A DNA stretch of 22,447 bases from an uncultured beta proteobacterium (GCA_903933395.1 CAIZKA010000172.1:1-22447), one strand, 5' to 3'; shown: positions 14,108 to 22,000, numbered from the stretch's first letter. Numbers and translations are program-made. Notes: generated by a model from the sequence alone, not told the origin.

Positions 14108-14589
14108 TGGAACGCATCACCATTTCGCTCGATACGGAACTGGCGGCCGAGTTCGACCGGCTAATTGCCGAGCGTGGCTATCAGAACCGCTCCGAGGCGG
14201 TGCGCGACGTGCTGCGCGCGCATCTCGAAGCCGCGCGGCAGAACCGCGGCGACGCCACCCATTGCGTCGCCAACCTGTCCTACGTCTATAACCACCACGA
14301 GCGCGATCTCGCCGAGCGCCTGACGGCCCTGCAGCACGGCCAGCACGACCTGACGGTAGCTTCCATGCACGCCCACCTCGACCACGAGAACTGCCTCGAA
14401 AGCGTCTTCCTGCGCGGGCCGACCGCGGCGGTGCGCGCCTTTGCCGATGCGCTGGTCGCCGAACGCGGCGTGCGCCATGGGCAACTCAACCTGATCGATG
14501 TCGATGTCGATGGCGGGCGTGCGCATGGCCATGGTTACCGGCCTGCCGGCAGCGGGCACGGGCATGTGCATCTGAAGCCCAAGACTTAG
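14107..14589 (+). CDS. nikR: Nickel-responsive regulator NikR
   Basis: A 160-residue NikR. The N-terminal ribbon-helix-helix domain (MERITISLDTELAAEFDRLI, NRSEAVRDVLRAHL) is followed by the ACT-like nickel-binding domain. The high-affinity square-planar site is complete, with H77, H88, H90 and C96 in HGQHDLTVASMHAHLDHENC at the same spacing as H76, H87, H89 and C95 of E. coli NikR. A His-rich C-terminal tail (AHGHGYRPAGSGHGHVHL, about residues 139-156) is longer than in E. coli and could bind further metal. With nickel bound it should repress uptake genes; a matching operator lies before the NiCoT gene at 16195-16221. It is coupled to the HD-domain gene upstream. Confidence 0.93.
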   Translation: MERITISLDTELAAEFDRLIAERGYQNRSEAVRDVLRAHLEAARQNRGDATHCVANLSYVYNHHERDLAERLTALQHGQHDLTVASMHAHLDHENCLESVFLRGPTAAVRAFADALVAERGVRHGQLNLIDVDVDGGRAHGHGYRPAGSGHGHVHLKPKT

Positions 14590-14614
14590 GGGAACGCGGA
14601 TCACGTGCCATATC

Positions 14615-14681
14615 GTCATTCCGGCGAAAGCCGGAATCCAGGAGAATCAGGGCACTGGACACCGGCTTCCGCCGGTGTGAC
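14615..14681. repeat. REP-like palindromic element R3
   Basis: Left arm GTCATTCCGGCGAAAGCCGG...AATCCAG (14615-14641), right arm CTGGACACCGGCTTCCGCCG...GTGTGAC (14655-14681). The right arm has ACACC/GGTGT where others have ATTCC/GGAAT, with both sides of its small hairpin changed together. It lies just after the nikR stop, before the VOC gene. Confidence 0.8.
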
Positions 14682-14705
14682 GGCTTATTTGGCGGCTCCC
14701 TAGCT

Positions 14706-15338
14706 GTGGCGCTACCGGATCACCTCGTCCTCGCCGCACGCGATCTCGATGCCGGCGCCGCCTGGCTGGAGCGGCACCTCGGCGTTGCGCTGGTCCCCGG
14801 TGGCAAGCATGTGCGCATGGGCACGCACAACCGCCTGCTTGGACTTGGCGACAACTTCTACCTCGAACTGATCGCGATCGACCCGACGGCACCGCCGCCG
14901 GACCGGCCGCGCTGGTTCGCGCTGGACCGCTTGCCGGCGGCGGATCGCCCGCGCCTGATCCATTGGGTTGCGCGCAGCGATGACATTTCGCGCGCCGCGG
15001 CGTCCGGCAGCGAAGCACCGGGCGACATCCTGCCCATGGAACGCGGCGATTACCGCTGGCGCATCACCGTACCGCCGGACGGATCACTGCCCGGCGACGG
15101 TCTGGTGCCGACGCTGATCCAGTGGGATGTCCCCTTTCACCCGGCGTCGCGCCTGCCGGACAGCGGCTGCCGCCTGATGAAGCTGGAGGGTTTCCATCCG
15201 CAGCCGGCACGCATCCGGACGGCGCTGGACAGCCTGGGTCTTGGTTCGCGGCTCGATGTACATCCCTGCGGGAACGGCGAGCCGGTGCAACTGGTGGCCT
15301 ACATACGTACGCCGGGCGGTTTGGTCGAACTCGACTGA
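14706..15338 (+). CDS. VOC-superfamily (glyoxalase-like) protein
   Basis: A 210-residue protein with GTG as the likely start (MALPDHLVLAARDLDAGAAW). The opening DHLVLAARDLDAGAAWLERH, LGVALVPGGKHVRMGTHNRL and FYLELIAID is the first beta-alpha-beta-beta-beta unit of glyoxalase-like VOC proteins, with H6, H39 or H46 and E78-type positions available for metal binding; the second half is a weaker repeat ending YIRTPGGLVELD. Members of this glyoxalase-like group are mostly uncharacterised. It follows nikR by 117 bases, across the R3 repeat, so it may be a separate unit. No clear ribosome binding site beyond GGCGG is visible, and the substrate is unknown. Confidence 0.75.
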   Translation: MALPDHLVLAARDLDAGAAWLERHLGVALVPGGKHVRMGTHNRLLGLGDNFYLELIAIDPTAPPPDRPRWFALDRLPAADRPRLIHWVARSDDISRAAASGSEAPGDILPMERGDYRWRITVPPDGSLPGDGLVPTLIQWDVPFHPASRLPDSGCRLMKLEGFHPQPARIRTALDSLGLGSRLDVHPCGNGEPVQLVAYIRTPGGLVELD

Positions 15339-15345
15339 AGCCGCG

Positions 15346-16167
15346 TCAGTTCGACGTGCCTTCGGCCAACCGCGTGCCGCGCGCCAGCCAGTTGCCGACA
15401 AGGAAGCTGGCCGTCACCACGACGATGACGCCGAGGCCGACCAGCAGTTCCTTGCCGTCATACCACATTGAAATGTCGGCGTTCAGCCAGCGCGCGAGGC
15501 CGAAGCCGGCGACGCCGAAGCTGATCGCGGCGACCATGAGGCCCATGACGCGCGAGGCGATGCGCGCGCGGTGGTCGGCGCGGCGCAGCAGGCCGGCGAT
15601 CCACAAACCGTTGGCGCCGTCGGCCAACAGCATGCCGGTGGTGAAGGCCACACCCAGCATCAGGGCGTGGGCGATGCCGCCGTGCTGCGTGGCGGTGACC
15701 GCGAACAGCGCGGCCTGGCTCATGGTGTCGAAGGACAGTGCGAACAGCGCACCGACGGCGGCAATCGCCAGCGGATGCGAGGTCGCCTGCAGGCGGCGCA
15801 ACAGGCCGGCCTTGATGCCGACCGTCGCCACCATCTCGCCGGCCGGCGCTGTCAGCACCGCGCGCAGGTTGAGGGTGCCGAGCAGGGTGAGGAAGCCGAT
15901 CGAAATCCAGGTGCCGAGGTCCTCCATCCATGCCGGCACCTGCCACTGCGTCGAGGCCACGCCGACCGCCAGCGCGATCAGCATGACAATGGCGCCGTGC
16001 CCCAGAGAAAACAGCGAGCCGCACCAGCGCGCACGCGACGGGGCAAAGCGCAGGTTATGGCGGGTCAGGCCGTCGATGGTGGCAAGGTGGTCGGCGTCAA
16101 GTCCATGCCTGGCGCCGAGGACGAAGACGAGGGCTAACAGGGCGATCCATTCAGTGAGGCTTTCCAT
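15346..16167 (-). CDS. NiCoT-family nickel/cobalt permease (HoxN/NixA type)
   Basis: A 273-residue integral membrane protein. The NiCoT signature H-x4-D-H is seen as RHGLDADHLATID (H21, D26, H27) in the second hydrophobic segment, and the family's other motifs appear as LFALSFDTMSQAAL (LGFDTATE-like) and GMLLADGANG (GM..VDT.DG-like). Seven or eight membrane segments follow. These proteins import Ni2+ (and sometimes Co2+) with high affinity for hydrogenase or urease maturation. The third motif is less strict than in HoxN, so metal preference is uncertain. A NikR-type operator lies 28-54 bases upstream of the ATG, and nikR and the hox genes are close by, which supports nickel. Its stop is 7 bases from the convergent VOC gene stop. 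Confidence 0.88.
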   Translation of the reverse strand: MESLTEWIALLALVFVLGARHGLDADHLATIDGLTRHNLRFAPSRARWCGSLFSLGHGAIVMLIALAVGVASTQWQVPAWMEDLGTWISIGFLTLLGTLNLRAVLTAPAGEMVATVGIKAGLLRRLQATSHPLAIAAVGALFALSFDTMSQAALFAVTATQHGGIAHALMLGVAFTTGMLLADGANGLWIAGLLRRADHRARIASRVMGLMVAAISFGVAGFGLARWLNADISMWYDGKELLVGLGVIVVVTASFLVGNWLARGTRLAEGTSN

Positions 16168-16194
16168 GGGCGTTGGCCTTTGGCAGTGAATGCG

Positions 16195-16221
16195 GTATGA
16201 AGTCTAGTAAATTCTTCATAC
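16195..16221 (-). promoter_or_regulatory. NikR operator upstream of the nickel permease
   Basis: GTATGAAG-N11-CTTCATAC is a perfect 8+8 inverted repeat. Its outer hexamers are GTATGA and TCATAC, the exact half-sites of the E. coli NikR operator (GTATGA-N16-TCATAC); here the spacer between hexamers is 15. It lies 28-54 bases before the permease ATG, where binding would block transcription. Confidence 0.78.
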
Positions 16222-16417
16222 AAAAACCATGCCTGAGGCCACCTAAAAATCATTCGTGCTAGAACAATAAGTTAAAGCGATTTACCGTGCCGTGAATGAT
16301 TAGTGCCTAAGCGCCTGATGCTGCCAGCTATCCGGGTCGAAGCAGGGGTTGGCAGGATTGAAAAGTCGGCGTTGGCCGCACGGCAAATCCAAGGAACCAC
16401 TGATCAAGCCACATTTC

Positions 16418-16508
16418 GTCCCCGGATCAGGTCCGGGGCAGGCTATTCCGGCGAAAGCCGGAATCCAGAAGAATCGTGGCACTGGACACCGGCTTTCGCC
16501 GGTGTGAC
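16418..16508. repeat. REP-like palindromic element R4
   Basis: Starts with a CCCCGG-atcagg-TCCGGGG-like hairpin (16419-16438), then the ATTCCGGCGAAAGCCGGAAT arm and CCAG (to 16468), then the CTGGACACCGGC/GCCGGTGTGAC arm (16482-16508). It combines the extra hairpin seen in R1 with the right arm seen in R3. It lies in the divergent gap before the SNF2 gene. Confidence 0.8.
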
Positions 16509-16623
16509 GGCATTTTTAGAAATACCCGGCAAGTACCGCAAACGAGAGAACAGCCGCCAATGAAAAGACCAATGGACGCCCGTATGTGCTAAGGTCGTCG
16601 ACCCCCGTAACGTGACGTTTTGA

Positions 16624-19600
16624 ATGGCCGCCAATCCCTTTTTCAGTAGCGACGCGCTGGGCGAGTTTGCCGGCCGCTTTGATGGCGCGACGCTGCAGCG
16701 CGGTCGCGACTACGCCGGCGAGGGCCGCGTGCAGGTGAAGCGCGTCGAGCGGGCGCCCGGCGAAATCCATGTCGAAGCCGCGGTGCAGGGCTCGCGCAAG
16801 CATCCCTACGAGGTCGATCTGTGGCTGGAACTGGATCCGGCCGGCGCGATTATCGACGTCGACAATTCCTGCATGTGCCCCATGCGCGAGAATTGCAAGC
16901 ACGTCGTGGCGGCGCTGCTGAACCTGGGGCAGACGACGGATATCGGACGTTTTGCCGGGAATGGAAATGCGCCGTCACGGGATGACGCGGGCTACCCCGA
17001 ACCCAGTGCGGCGACACTCGACTGGCTGGGTTCCCTCGATCAGCCGGAAGCCGAAAAATCGACCGCAAAAAATTCCGAGGCGCGCGTCGTCTATCTGCTG
17101 CGGCCGGGCAGCCCGCCCAGCCTCAGCCTGGGCAAGAGCCGGCCCATCAAGAAGGGCGGCGCCGGCAAACCGGCGGTGTACCGGCCGCAACCCTATGATC
17201 TGGGCAGCACACGCAGCCATCGCGATTTCATTCTCGACGAGGACGTCACGCCGCTGCGGCTGTTCCTCGCCTTGCAGGCAGGGGGCGGCTATTTCTACAA
17301 CGAAGCCGTCGACCTGACCGGCGACACCGGCGCACTGCTGCTGCGCCTGGCGCTGCGCACGGGCAGGCTGTATCTCGACGGCCTGGTCGAACTGCCTCTC
17401 GAGTCCGGCGCGCCGAGGCCGCTCAAGCTGTCGTGGACGCACAATCTGGCCGGCCTGCAGCAACTGGCTTTCGACCTTCCGGCATCCCTGCAGATGATCC
17501 CGACCTGGCCGCCGTTCTATCTGGATACGGCGGCGAGGATGGTCGGCGAATTGCAGTCCGATCTCTCCGCGGACCTGCTGCAGCAGCTGATGTCCGCGCC
17601 GCCGCTGAACGAGGCCGACGCGCCCCTGGTGCGCGAGCGTTTGACCCAGCTGGCGCAGGAGAGGCATGTCTCACTGCCGCTGCCTGACGCGCCGGAAGCC
17701 GTGGCGGCGGGAAAGCCGGAAGCCCGCCTGGTGCTGACGCAGGGCCGCTTCCGTCACCTCGCCATGGGCCGCCTGCACGACGATCTGGCGCTCGCGGTGC
17801 TGTATTTCGACTACCCGCAAGGGCTGACCGCGGTGGGTGCGGAACGTCCGCCGTCGTTCATGCGGCAGCGGCTGGGCGGCGAGTGGCAGACGCTGCAACG
17901 CGACCTGACCGCGGAAAGCGGGATCTGGCAACAGGTGCGTGCCGTCGGGCTGGAAAGCTGGCAGCGCAGCCTGGCGAACCACCAGCGTTCCGAGGGCACC
18001 GAGGATGGCCTGATGCCGCCCCGCAACGATGCCGTCGGCTGGTTGAGCTTCCTCAACGAGGGCGTGCCCGAACTTGAGCGGCAAGGCATCCCCGTGGTTT
18101 TTGCCGATGATTTTCCCTATTGCATCGCGCAGGCGGAGGACTGGTTCGTCGCGGTCGAGGAGTCCGTCGGCAGCGACTGGTTCGATCTCGACCTGGGCGT
18201 GACCGTCGCCGGCGAGCGCGTCAGCCTGGTGCCGCCGCTGCTGCGCCTGCTGAGTGAACAGCCGGACCTGCTCGGCGTGGTGCGCGGTCTCGAAGACAGC
18301 CAGACATTCCCGGTGGCACTCGATGCGCGCCGCATCCTGCCGGTGCCGGCCGGGCGTCTGAAAGCATGGCTGCTGCCCCTGCTGGAGTTTCTCGACGAGG
18401 ACCGGCCGCGCCTGTCGCGCCACAACGCCGCGGCCCTGGCCGGACTGGAAGGTCTGCCGACGCAATGGATAGGCGGTGAGGAACTGCGCGCTCTGGGCCG
18501 CCGCCTGAACGACTTTTCCGGCATGACCCATCACCCGCAGGCGCCGGGATTCATGGCCACGCTGCGCCCCTACCAGCAGATCGGCCTCGACTGGCTGCAG
18601 TTCCTGCGCGAATACGGCCTGGCCGGAATCCTTGCCGACGACATGGGCCTGGGCAAGACGGTGCAGACCCTGGCCCACCTGCATCTGGAAATGGCCTCGG
18701 GCCGGGCCGACCGCCCCAGCCTGGTGGTGGCCACGACCAGCCTGATGGCCAACTGGCGCAACGAGGCGGCGCAGTTTGCGCCCGATCTCAAGGTGCTGAC
18801 CCTGCACGGCAAGGACCGCGCCGAACGCTTCGGCGAGATCGCCGGGGCCGACCTGGTGCTGACCACCTATCCGCTGCTGGTGCGCGACCGCGAAACCCTG
18901 CTGGCGCAGGACTGGCATCTGCTGGTGATGGACGAGGCGCAGTTCATCAAGAACCCCAAGGCGCAATCGCATCAGGTCGCGCGCTCGTTGCGGGCACGCC
19001 ATCGCCTGTCGCTGACCGGGACGCCGCTGGAAAACCACCTGGGCGAACTCTGGGCGCAGTTCGATTTCCTGATGCCGGGCCTGCTCGGCAATTCCAAGCG
19101 CTTTACCCAGGTGTTCCGCACCCCTATCGAAAAGCTCGGCGACGACGAAATGCGCGTGCGCCTCGCCGAGCGGGTACGGCCTTTCCTGCTGCGGCGGACC
19201 AAGGAACAGGTGCTGAAGGATCTGCCGCCGCGTACCGAGATGGTGCGCTGGGTGGAAATCGAGGGCGGCCAGCGTGACCTCTACGAATCCCTGCGCGTGG
19301 CCTTCGACCGCAAGCTGCGCCTGGTGCTGACCGAGCAGGGCGTGGGCCGCAGCCAGATCATGATTTTCGACGCGCTCTTGAAGCTGCGGCAGATCTGCTG
19401 CGATCCGCGCCTGGTCAAGCTGCCTGCCGCCGAAGCGCTGGTGAAGAAAGGCCACGCCCATTCGGCCAAGCTGGCGACCCTGATGGAAATGCTCGATGAA
19501 TTGCTCGACGAAGGTCGCAAGGTGCTGCTGTTTTCGCAATTCACTTCTATGCTGGCGCTGATCGAGCTGGAGCTCGAAAAACGCGGCATCCGCTACGCCA

Positions 19601-19986
19601 GGCTTACCGGCCAGACCCGCGACCGCGAAACGCCCATCAGCGACTTCCAGGAAGGCCGCGTGCCATTGTTCCTGATCAGCCTGAAGGCCGGCGGCACGGG
19701 ACTCAACCTGACCGCGGCCGACACCGTGATCCACTACGACCCCTGGTGGAATCCGGCGGTGGAAGAGCAGGCCACGGCGCGTGCCCATCGCATCGGACAG
19801 GACAAGCCGGTATTTGTTTATAAGCTGATGACCCAGGGCACGGTCGAAGAAAAGATCCTCGCCCTGCAGGGCCGCAAGCGCGGCCTCGCCGACCAGTTGC
19901 TGAAGCAGGGCGGTGCCGGCGGCGAAGGCGGCGGCCATCTGTTGACTGCCAGCGATCTGGATGTGCTGTTCCAGCCCCTGGTTTAG
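16624..19986 (+). CDS. SWIM zinc-finger SNF2-family ATPase
   Basis: A 1120-residue protein. The N-terminus holds a SWIM zinc-binding motif, C83-M-C85-x5-C91-K-H93, followed by a long linker region (about 130-640) typical of bacterial SNF2 proteins. The SNF2 ATPase core has Walker A in DDMGLGKTVQT (GLGKT at 675-679), the DEAQ box at 770-773 (MDEAQFIKNP), SLTGTPLENHLGELW, and the C-terminal lobe with LFSQFTSMLALIELEL, ISLKAGGTGLNLT, HYDPWWNPAVEEQA and ARAHRIGQ (about 1050). All motor motifs are intact. Relatives of this type (HepA/RapA-like, COG0553) remodel protein-DNA complexes or RNA polymerase, but the exact role is unknown. It stands alone; ATG 16624 has no strong ribosome binding site. 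Confidence 0.92.
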   Translation: MAANPFFSSDALGEFAGRFDGATLQRGRDYAGEGRVQVKRVERAPGEIHVEAAVQGSRKHPYEVDLWLELDPAGAIIDVDNSCMCPMRENCKHVVAALLNLGQTTDIGRFAGNGNAPSRDDAGYPEPSAATLDWLGSLDQPEAEKSTAKNSEARVVYLLRPGSPPSLSLGKSRPIKKGGAGKPAVYRPQPYDLGSTRSHRDFILDEDVTPLRLFLALQAGGGYFYNEAVDLTGDTGALLLRLALRTGRLYLDGLVELPLESGAPRPLKLSWTHNLAGLQQLAFDLPASLQMIPTWPPFYLDTAARMVGELQSDLSADLLQQLMSAPPLNEADAPLVRERLTQLAQERHVSLPLPDAPEAVAAGKPEARLVLTQGRFRHLAMGRLHDDLALAVLYFDYPQGLTAVGAERPPSFMRQRLGGEWQTLQRDLTAESGIWQQVRAVGLESWQRSLANHQRSEGTEDGLMPPRNDAVGWLSFLNEGVPELERQGIPVVFADDFPYCIAQAEDWFVAVEESVGSDWFDLDLGVTVAGERVSLVPPLLRLLSEQPDLLGVVRGLEDSQTFPVALDARRILPVPAGRLKAWLLPLLEFLDEDRPRLSRHNAAALAGLEGLPTQWIGGEELRALGRRLNDFSGMTHHPQAPGFMATLRPYQQIGLDWLQFLREYGLAGILADDMGLGKTVQTLAHLHLEMASGRADRPSLVVATTSLMANWRNEAAQFAPDLKVLTLHGKDRAERFGEIAGADLVLTTYPLLVRDRETLLAQDWHLLVMDEAQFIKNPKAQSHQVARSLRARHRLSLTGTPLENHLGELWAQFDFLMPGLLGNSKRFTQVFRTPIEKLGDDEMRVRLAERVRPFLLRRTKEQVLKDLPPRTEMVRWVEIEGGQRDLYESLRVAFDRKLRLVLTEQGVGRSQIMIFDALLKLRQICCDPRLVKLPAAEALVKKGHAHSAKLATLMEMLDELLDEGRKVLLFSQFTSMLALIELELEKRGIRYARLTGQTRDRETPISDFQEGRVPLFLISLKAGGTGLNLTAADTVIHYDPWWNPAVEEQATARAHRIGQDKPVFVYKLMTQGTVEEKILALQGRKRGLADQLLKQGGAGGEGGGHLLTASDLDVLFQPLV

Positions 19987-20022
19987 TGTTGCAGCCAAAG
20001 AGCGACTTATGAACCAAGTTGC

Positions 20023-20097
20023 GTCATTCCCGCGAAAGCGGGAATCCAGTGGCCTTCGCGGACAAAGGCGCTAGGTTCCCGCTTTCGCGGGAACGAC
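20023..20097. repeat. REP-like palindromic element R5
   Basis: GTCATTCCCGCGAAAGCGGG...AATCCAG (20023-20049) and CTAGGTTCCCGCTTTCGCGG...GAACGAC (20071-20097). Here both arms carry CCCGC/GCGGG in place of CCGGC/GCCGG, a matched change on all four stem sides. It lies between the SNF2 and GST genes, 37 bases after the SNF2 stop. Confidence 0.8.
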
Positions 20098-20209
20098 GGG
20101 TGCCTTTTTCAGTGTTCCGTCAAGAATGCAACACCGCACTAGCCTGAGAACCTGCGCATAAATTGCGTGCGAGAATGTTCCATCCCAAACAAAAATCGGA
20201 GGAATGATC

Positions 20210-20866
20210 ATGATGAAACTTTACTACGGTCCGGGTGCCTGCTCGTTCGTGCCCCATGCCGGGCTCGAGGCGATCAAGGCCGCCACGGGCGAGAACTTCG
20301 AAGCGCAAAGCGTCAAACTGCACAAGGGCGAACAGCAAACCCCTGAATACCTGGCGCTGAACCCGCTGGGACTGGTGCCGGTGCTGGTGGTCGACGGCCA
20401 GCCGCTCTCCCAGATCGTGGCGATCTGCGATTACCTCGACCGGCGCCATCCGCAGGCCGGGCTGCTGCCGGCCGAGCCGTGGCAACGCGCGCAGGCGATG
20501 TCCACCTTTGCCTGGATGAACAATACCGTGCATCCGACTTTCACCCACATCTTCCGTCCCTCAAAATTCGCTTCCACGGAAGACGCCCAGGCCGACGTCA
20601 GGAACGTCGCCGTGGCCACGTTTCGCGAGCACCTCGAGCGCATCCAGGGCATGGCGGCCAAGGCCGCGCCCTTCCTGCTCGGCGACAAGTTCTCCTTCGT
20701 CGATGCCTATGCGCTGACCTTCCTGCGCTGGGGCGGTCTCGGCGGCATCGATCCGGCATCGCTGCCGGTCTACCGGGCCTATGTCGAGCGCGTCGCGGCG
20801 CATCCGGCGGTGGCGGCCGCGATGGCGCGCGAAGGCATCAACCTCGACACCTACAAGCCGAAGTAG
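20210..20866 (+). CDS. Glutathione S-transferase family protein
   Basis: A 218-residue cytosolic GST. The thioredoxin-like N-terminal domain begins MMKLYYGPGACSFVPHAGLE; CSFVPH is the beta-class style active-site segment, where Cys/Ser near residue 10-12 contacts glutathione. NPLGLVPVLVVDGQPLSQIV has the cis-Pro before beta-3 and a Q/S dyad (the usual ESxAI is replaced by QIVAI). The all-helical domain follows, with the N-capping region FLLGDKFSFVDAYALTFLRW. GGAGG lies 7 bases before ATG 20210; ATG 20204 is too close to it and 20213 is possible. The alpha/beta hydrolase gene starts 26 bases downstream, suggesting an operon for handling electrophilic or halogenated compounds, which is inference. 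Confidence 0.88.
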   Translation: MMKLYYGPGACSFVPHAGLEAIKAATGENFEAQSVKLHKGEQQTPEYLALNPLGLVPVLVVDGQPLSQIVAICDYLDRRHPQAGLLPAEPWQRAQAMSTFAWMNNTVHPTFTHIFRPSKFASTEDAQADVRNVAVATFREHLERIQGMAAKAAPFLLGDKFSFVDAYALTFLRWGGLGGIDPASLPVYRAYVERVAAHPAVAAAMAREGINLDTYKPK

Positions 20867-20892
20867 GGCGCAGCGACAGGCGGGATGCGGGC

Positions 20893-21816
20893 ATGAGCCT
20901 GTTCGACGCAAGTTACACCGCGCGGCGCATCGCCGTCGGCGGCACGGAAATCCACGCCCTGGTGCGGCCCAACCCGGGCAGGCCGGTGCTGCTGCTGTTG
21001 CACGGCTATCCCGAGACGCATGTCATGTGGCACCGGCTGGCGCCGCTCGTCGCCGAGGATTTTTCCCTGGTGATTCCAGACCTGCGCGGCTATGGCGATT
21101 CGGGCAAGCCGCCGTCGGCTCCGGAGGCGGCGAACCAGTCCAAGCGCGCCATGGCGCAGGACATGGCGGAACTGATGACGGCGCTGGGCCACGAGCGTTT
21201 TCATGCCGCCGGGCACGATCGCGGCGCGCGGGTCCTGCACCGGCTGTGCCTCGACCACCCGGCGCGCATCCTCAGCGCCTGCATCATGGACATCGCGCCG
21301 ACCCTGACCACTTTCGCCCTGACCAACCAGGCCCTGGCGACCGCCTACTTCCACTGGTTCTTCCTGATCCAGAAGGCGCCGCTGCCCGAGCGCATGATCG
21401 CCGCCGACCCGGAGTCCTGGCTCAGGGGCTGCCTCACGCGCTGGAGCGTAGGCAACGACCCGGCGTTTTCATACGAGGCCGTGGCCGAGTACGTCCGCTG
21501 CTTTTCCGATCCGGAAGCCATCCGCGCCAGCTGCGACGACTATCGCGCCGCCGCCGGGATCGACCTCGCGCATGACGCGGCGGACGCCGGACGTCGCATC
21601 GAGGTGCCGCTGCTGGTGCTGTGGGGCGCGCGCGGCTTCGTCGGCCGCAATTACGACGTGCCGGCCCTGTGGCGGGAGAAGGCCGGCGATGTCAGGGCCG
21701 CGGCCCTCGACTGCGGCCACTTCCTGCCGGAAGAAGCACCGTCGGCAGTGGCCGGCCATCTGCGCGAATTCATCGGCGCCTCGAATAGCGTGAAATTCGA
21801 TTGCGAAGGTCTATGA
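20893..21816 (+). CDS. Alpha/beta hydrolase, fluoroacetate dehalogenase-like
   Basis: A 307-residue alpha/beta hydrolase. HGYPETHVMWHRL begins the oxyanion region, and the nucleophile elbow is GHDRGARVLHR with D109. The residue set that defines fluoroacetate dehalogenases is complete: D109 nucleophile, R110 and R113 for carboxylate binding, D133 (IMDIAP) and H276 (DCGHFLP) of the triad, and the fluoride pocket H154-W155 (YFHWFF) and Y217 (CDDYRA). These positions nearly equal those of the Rhodopseudomonas RPA1163 enzyme. Haloacetate dehalogenation, or ester/epoxide hydrolysis by a close relative, is therefore likely. The gene follows GST by 26 bases. Its stop lies in the first copy of the 38-base direct repeat, so the last few residues may be altered. 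Confidence 0.85.
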   Translation: MSLFDASYTARRIAVGGTEIHALVRPNPGRPVLLLLHGYPETHVMWHRLAPLVAEDFSLVIPDLRGYGDSGKPPSAPEAANQSKRAMAQDMAELMTALGHERFHAAGHDRGARVLHRLCLDHPARILSACIMDIAPTLTTFALTNQALATAYFHWFFLIQKAPLPERMIAADPESWLRGCLTRWSVGNDPAFSYEAVAEYVRCFSDPEAIRASCDDYRAAAGIDLAHDAADAGRRIEVPLLVLWGARGFVGRNYDVPALWREKAGDVRAAALDCGHFLPEEAPSAVAGHLREFIGASNSVKFDCEGL

Positions 21817-21908
21817 CGAAAAACAAATGTCATGCTGACCCCTTTAGTTCATGACGACAAACAAATGTCATGCTGACCCATTTAGTTCCATTTAGTTCTC
21901 TTTAGTTC
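21813..21908. repeat. 38-bp tandem direct repeats with a decaying tail
   Basis: Two 38-base units (21813-21850 and 21851-21888) each begin ATGACGA and end in CATGCTGACCC.TTTAGTTC, differing at two bases. They are followed by shorter TTTAGTTC-ended pieces (to 21908). Within each unit ATGAC and GTCAT form an inverted pair around an A-rich centre. They look like iterated binding sites or the end of a lost mobile element; no transposase is nearby. Confidence 0.7.
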
Positions 21909-22000
21909 TGCTTGGGCAGACTTCCCTCGATGGCAGTAGCAATGGGTTGTATCACTCCTATCTCTCCTTGGTGTCGCGTGAGGTTAGAGTGTTGGCGGGT

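Larger units (their letters stand above)
16168..16623. other. Divergent intergenic region between the nickel permease and SNF2 genes
   Basis: A 456-base gap without a credible gene. It contains the NikR-type palindrome (16195-16221), an AT-richer stretch (16205-16290) likely to hold the permease promoter, and the REP-like element R4 (16418-16508). No clear promoter for the SNF2 gene was identified. Confidence 0.6.

Noticed and set aside
17671..19998. Minus-strand open frame of 775 codons over the SNF2 gene
   Set aside because: Gln/His/Arg-rich low-complexity translation, typical of an antisense shadow; the plus strand carries all SNF2 motifs.
21813..21908. CRISPR array
   Set aside because: The units are directly adjacent with no spacers, and no cas gene is present.
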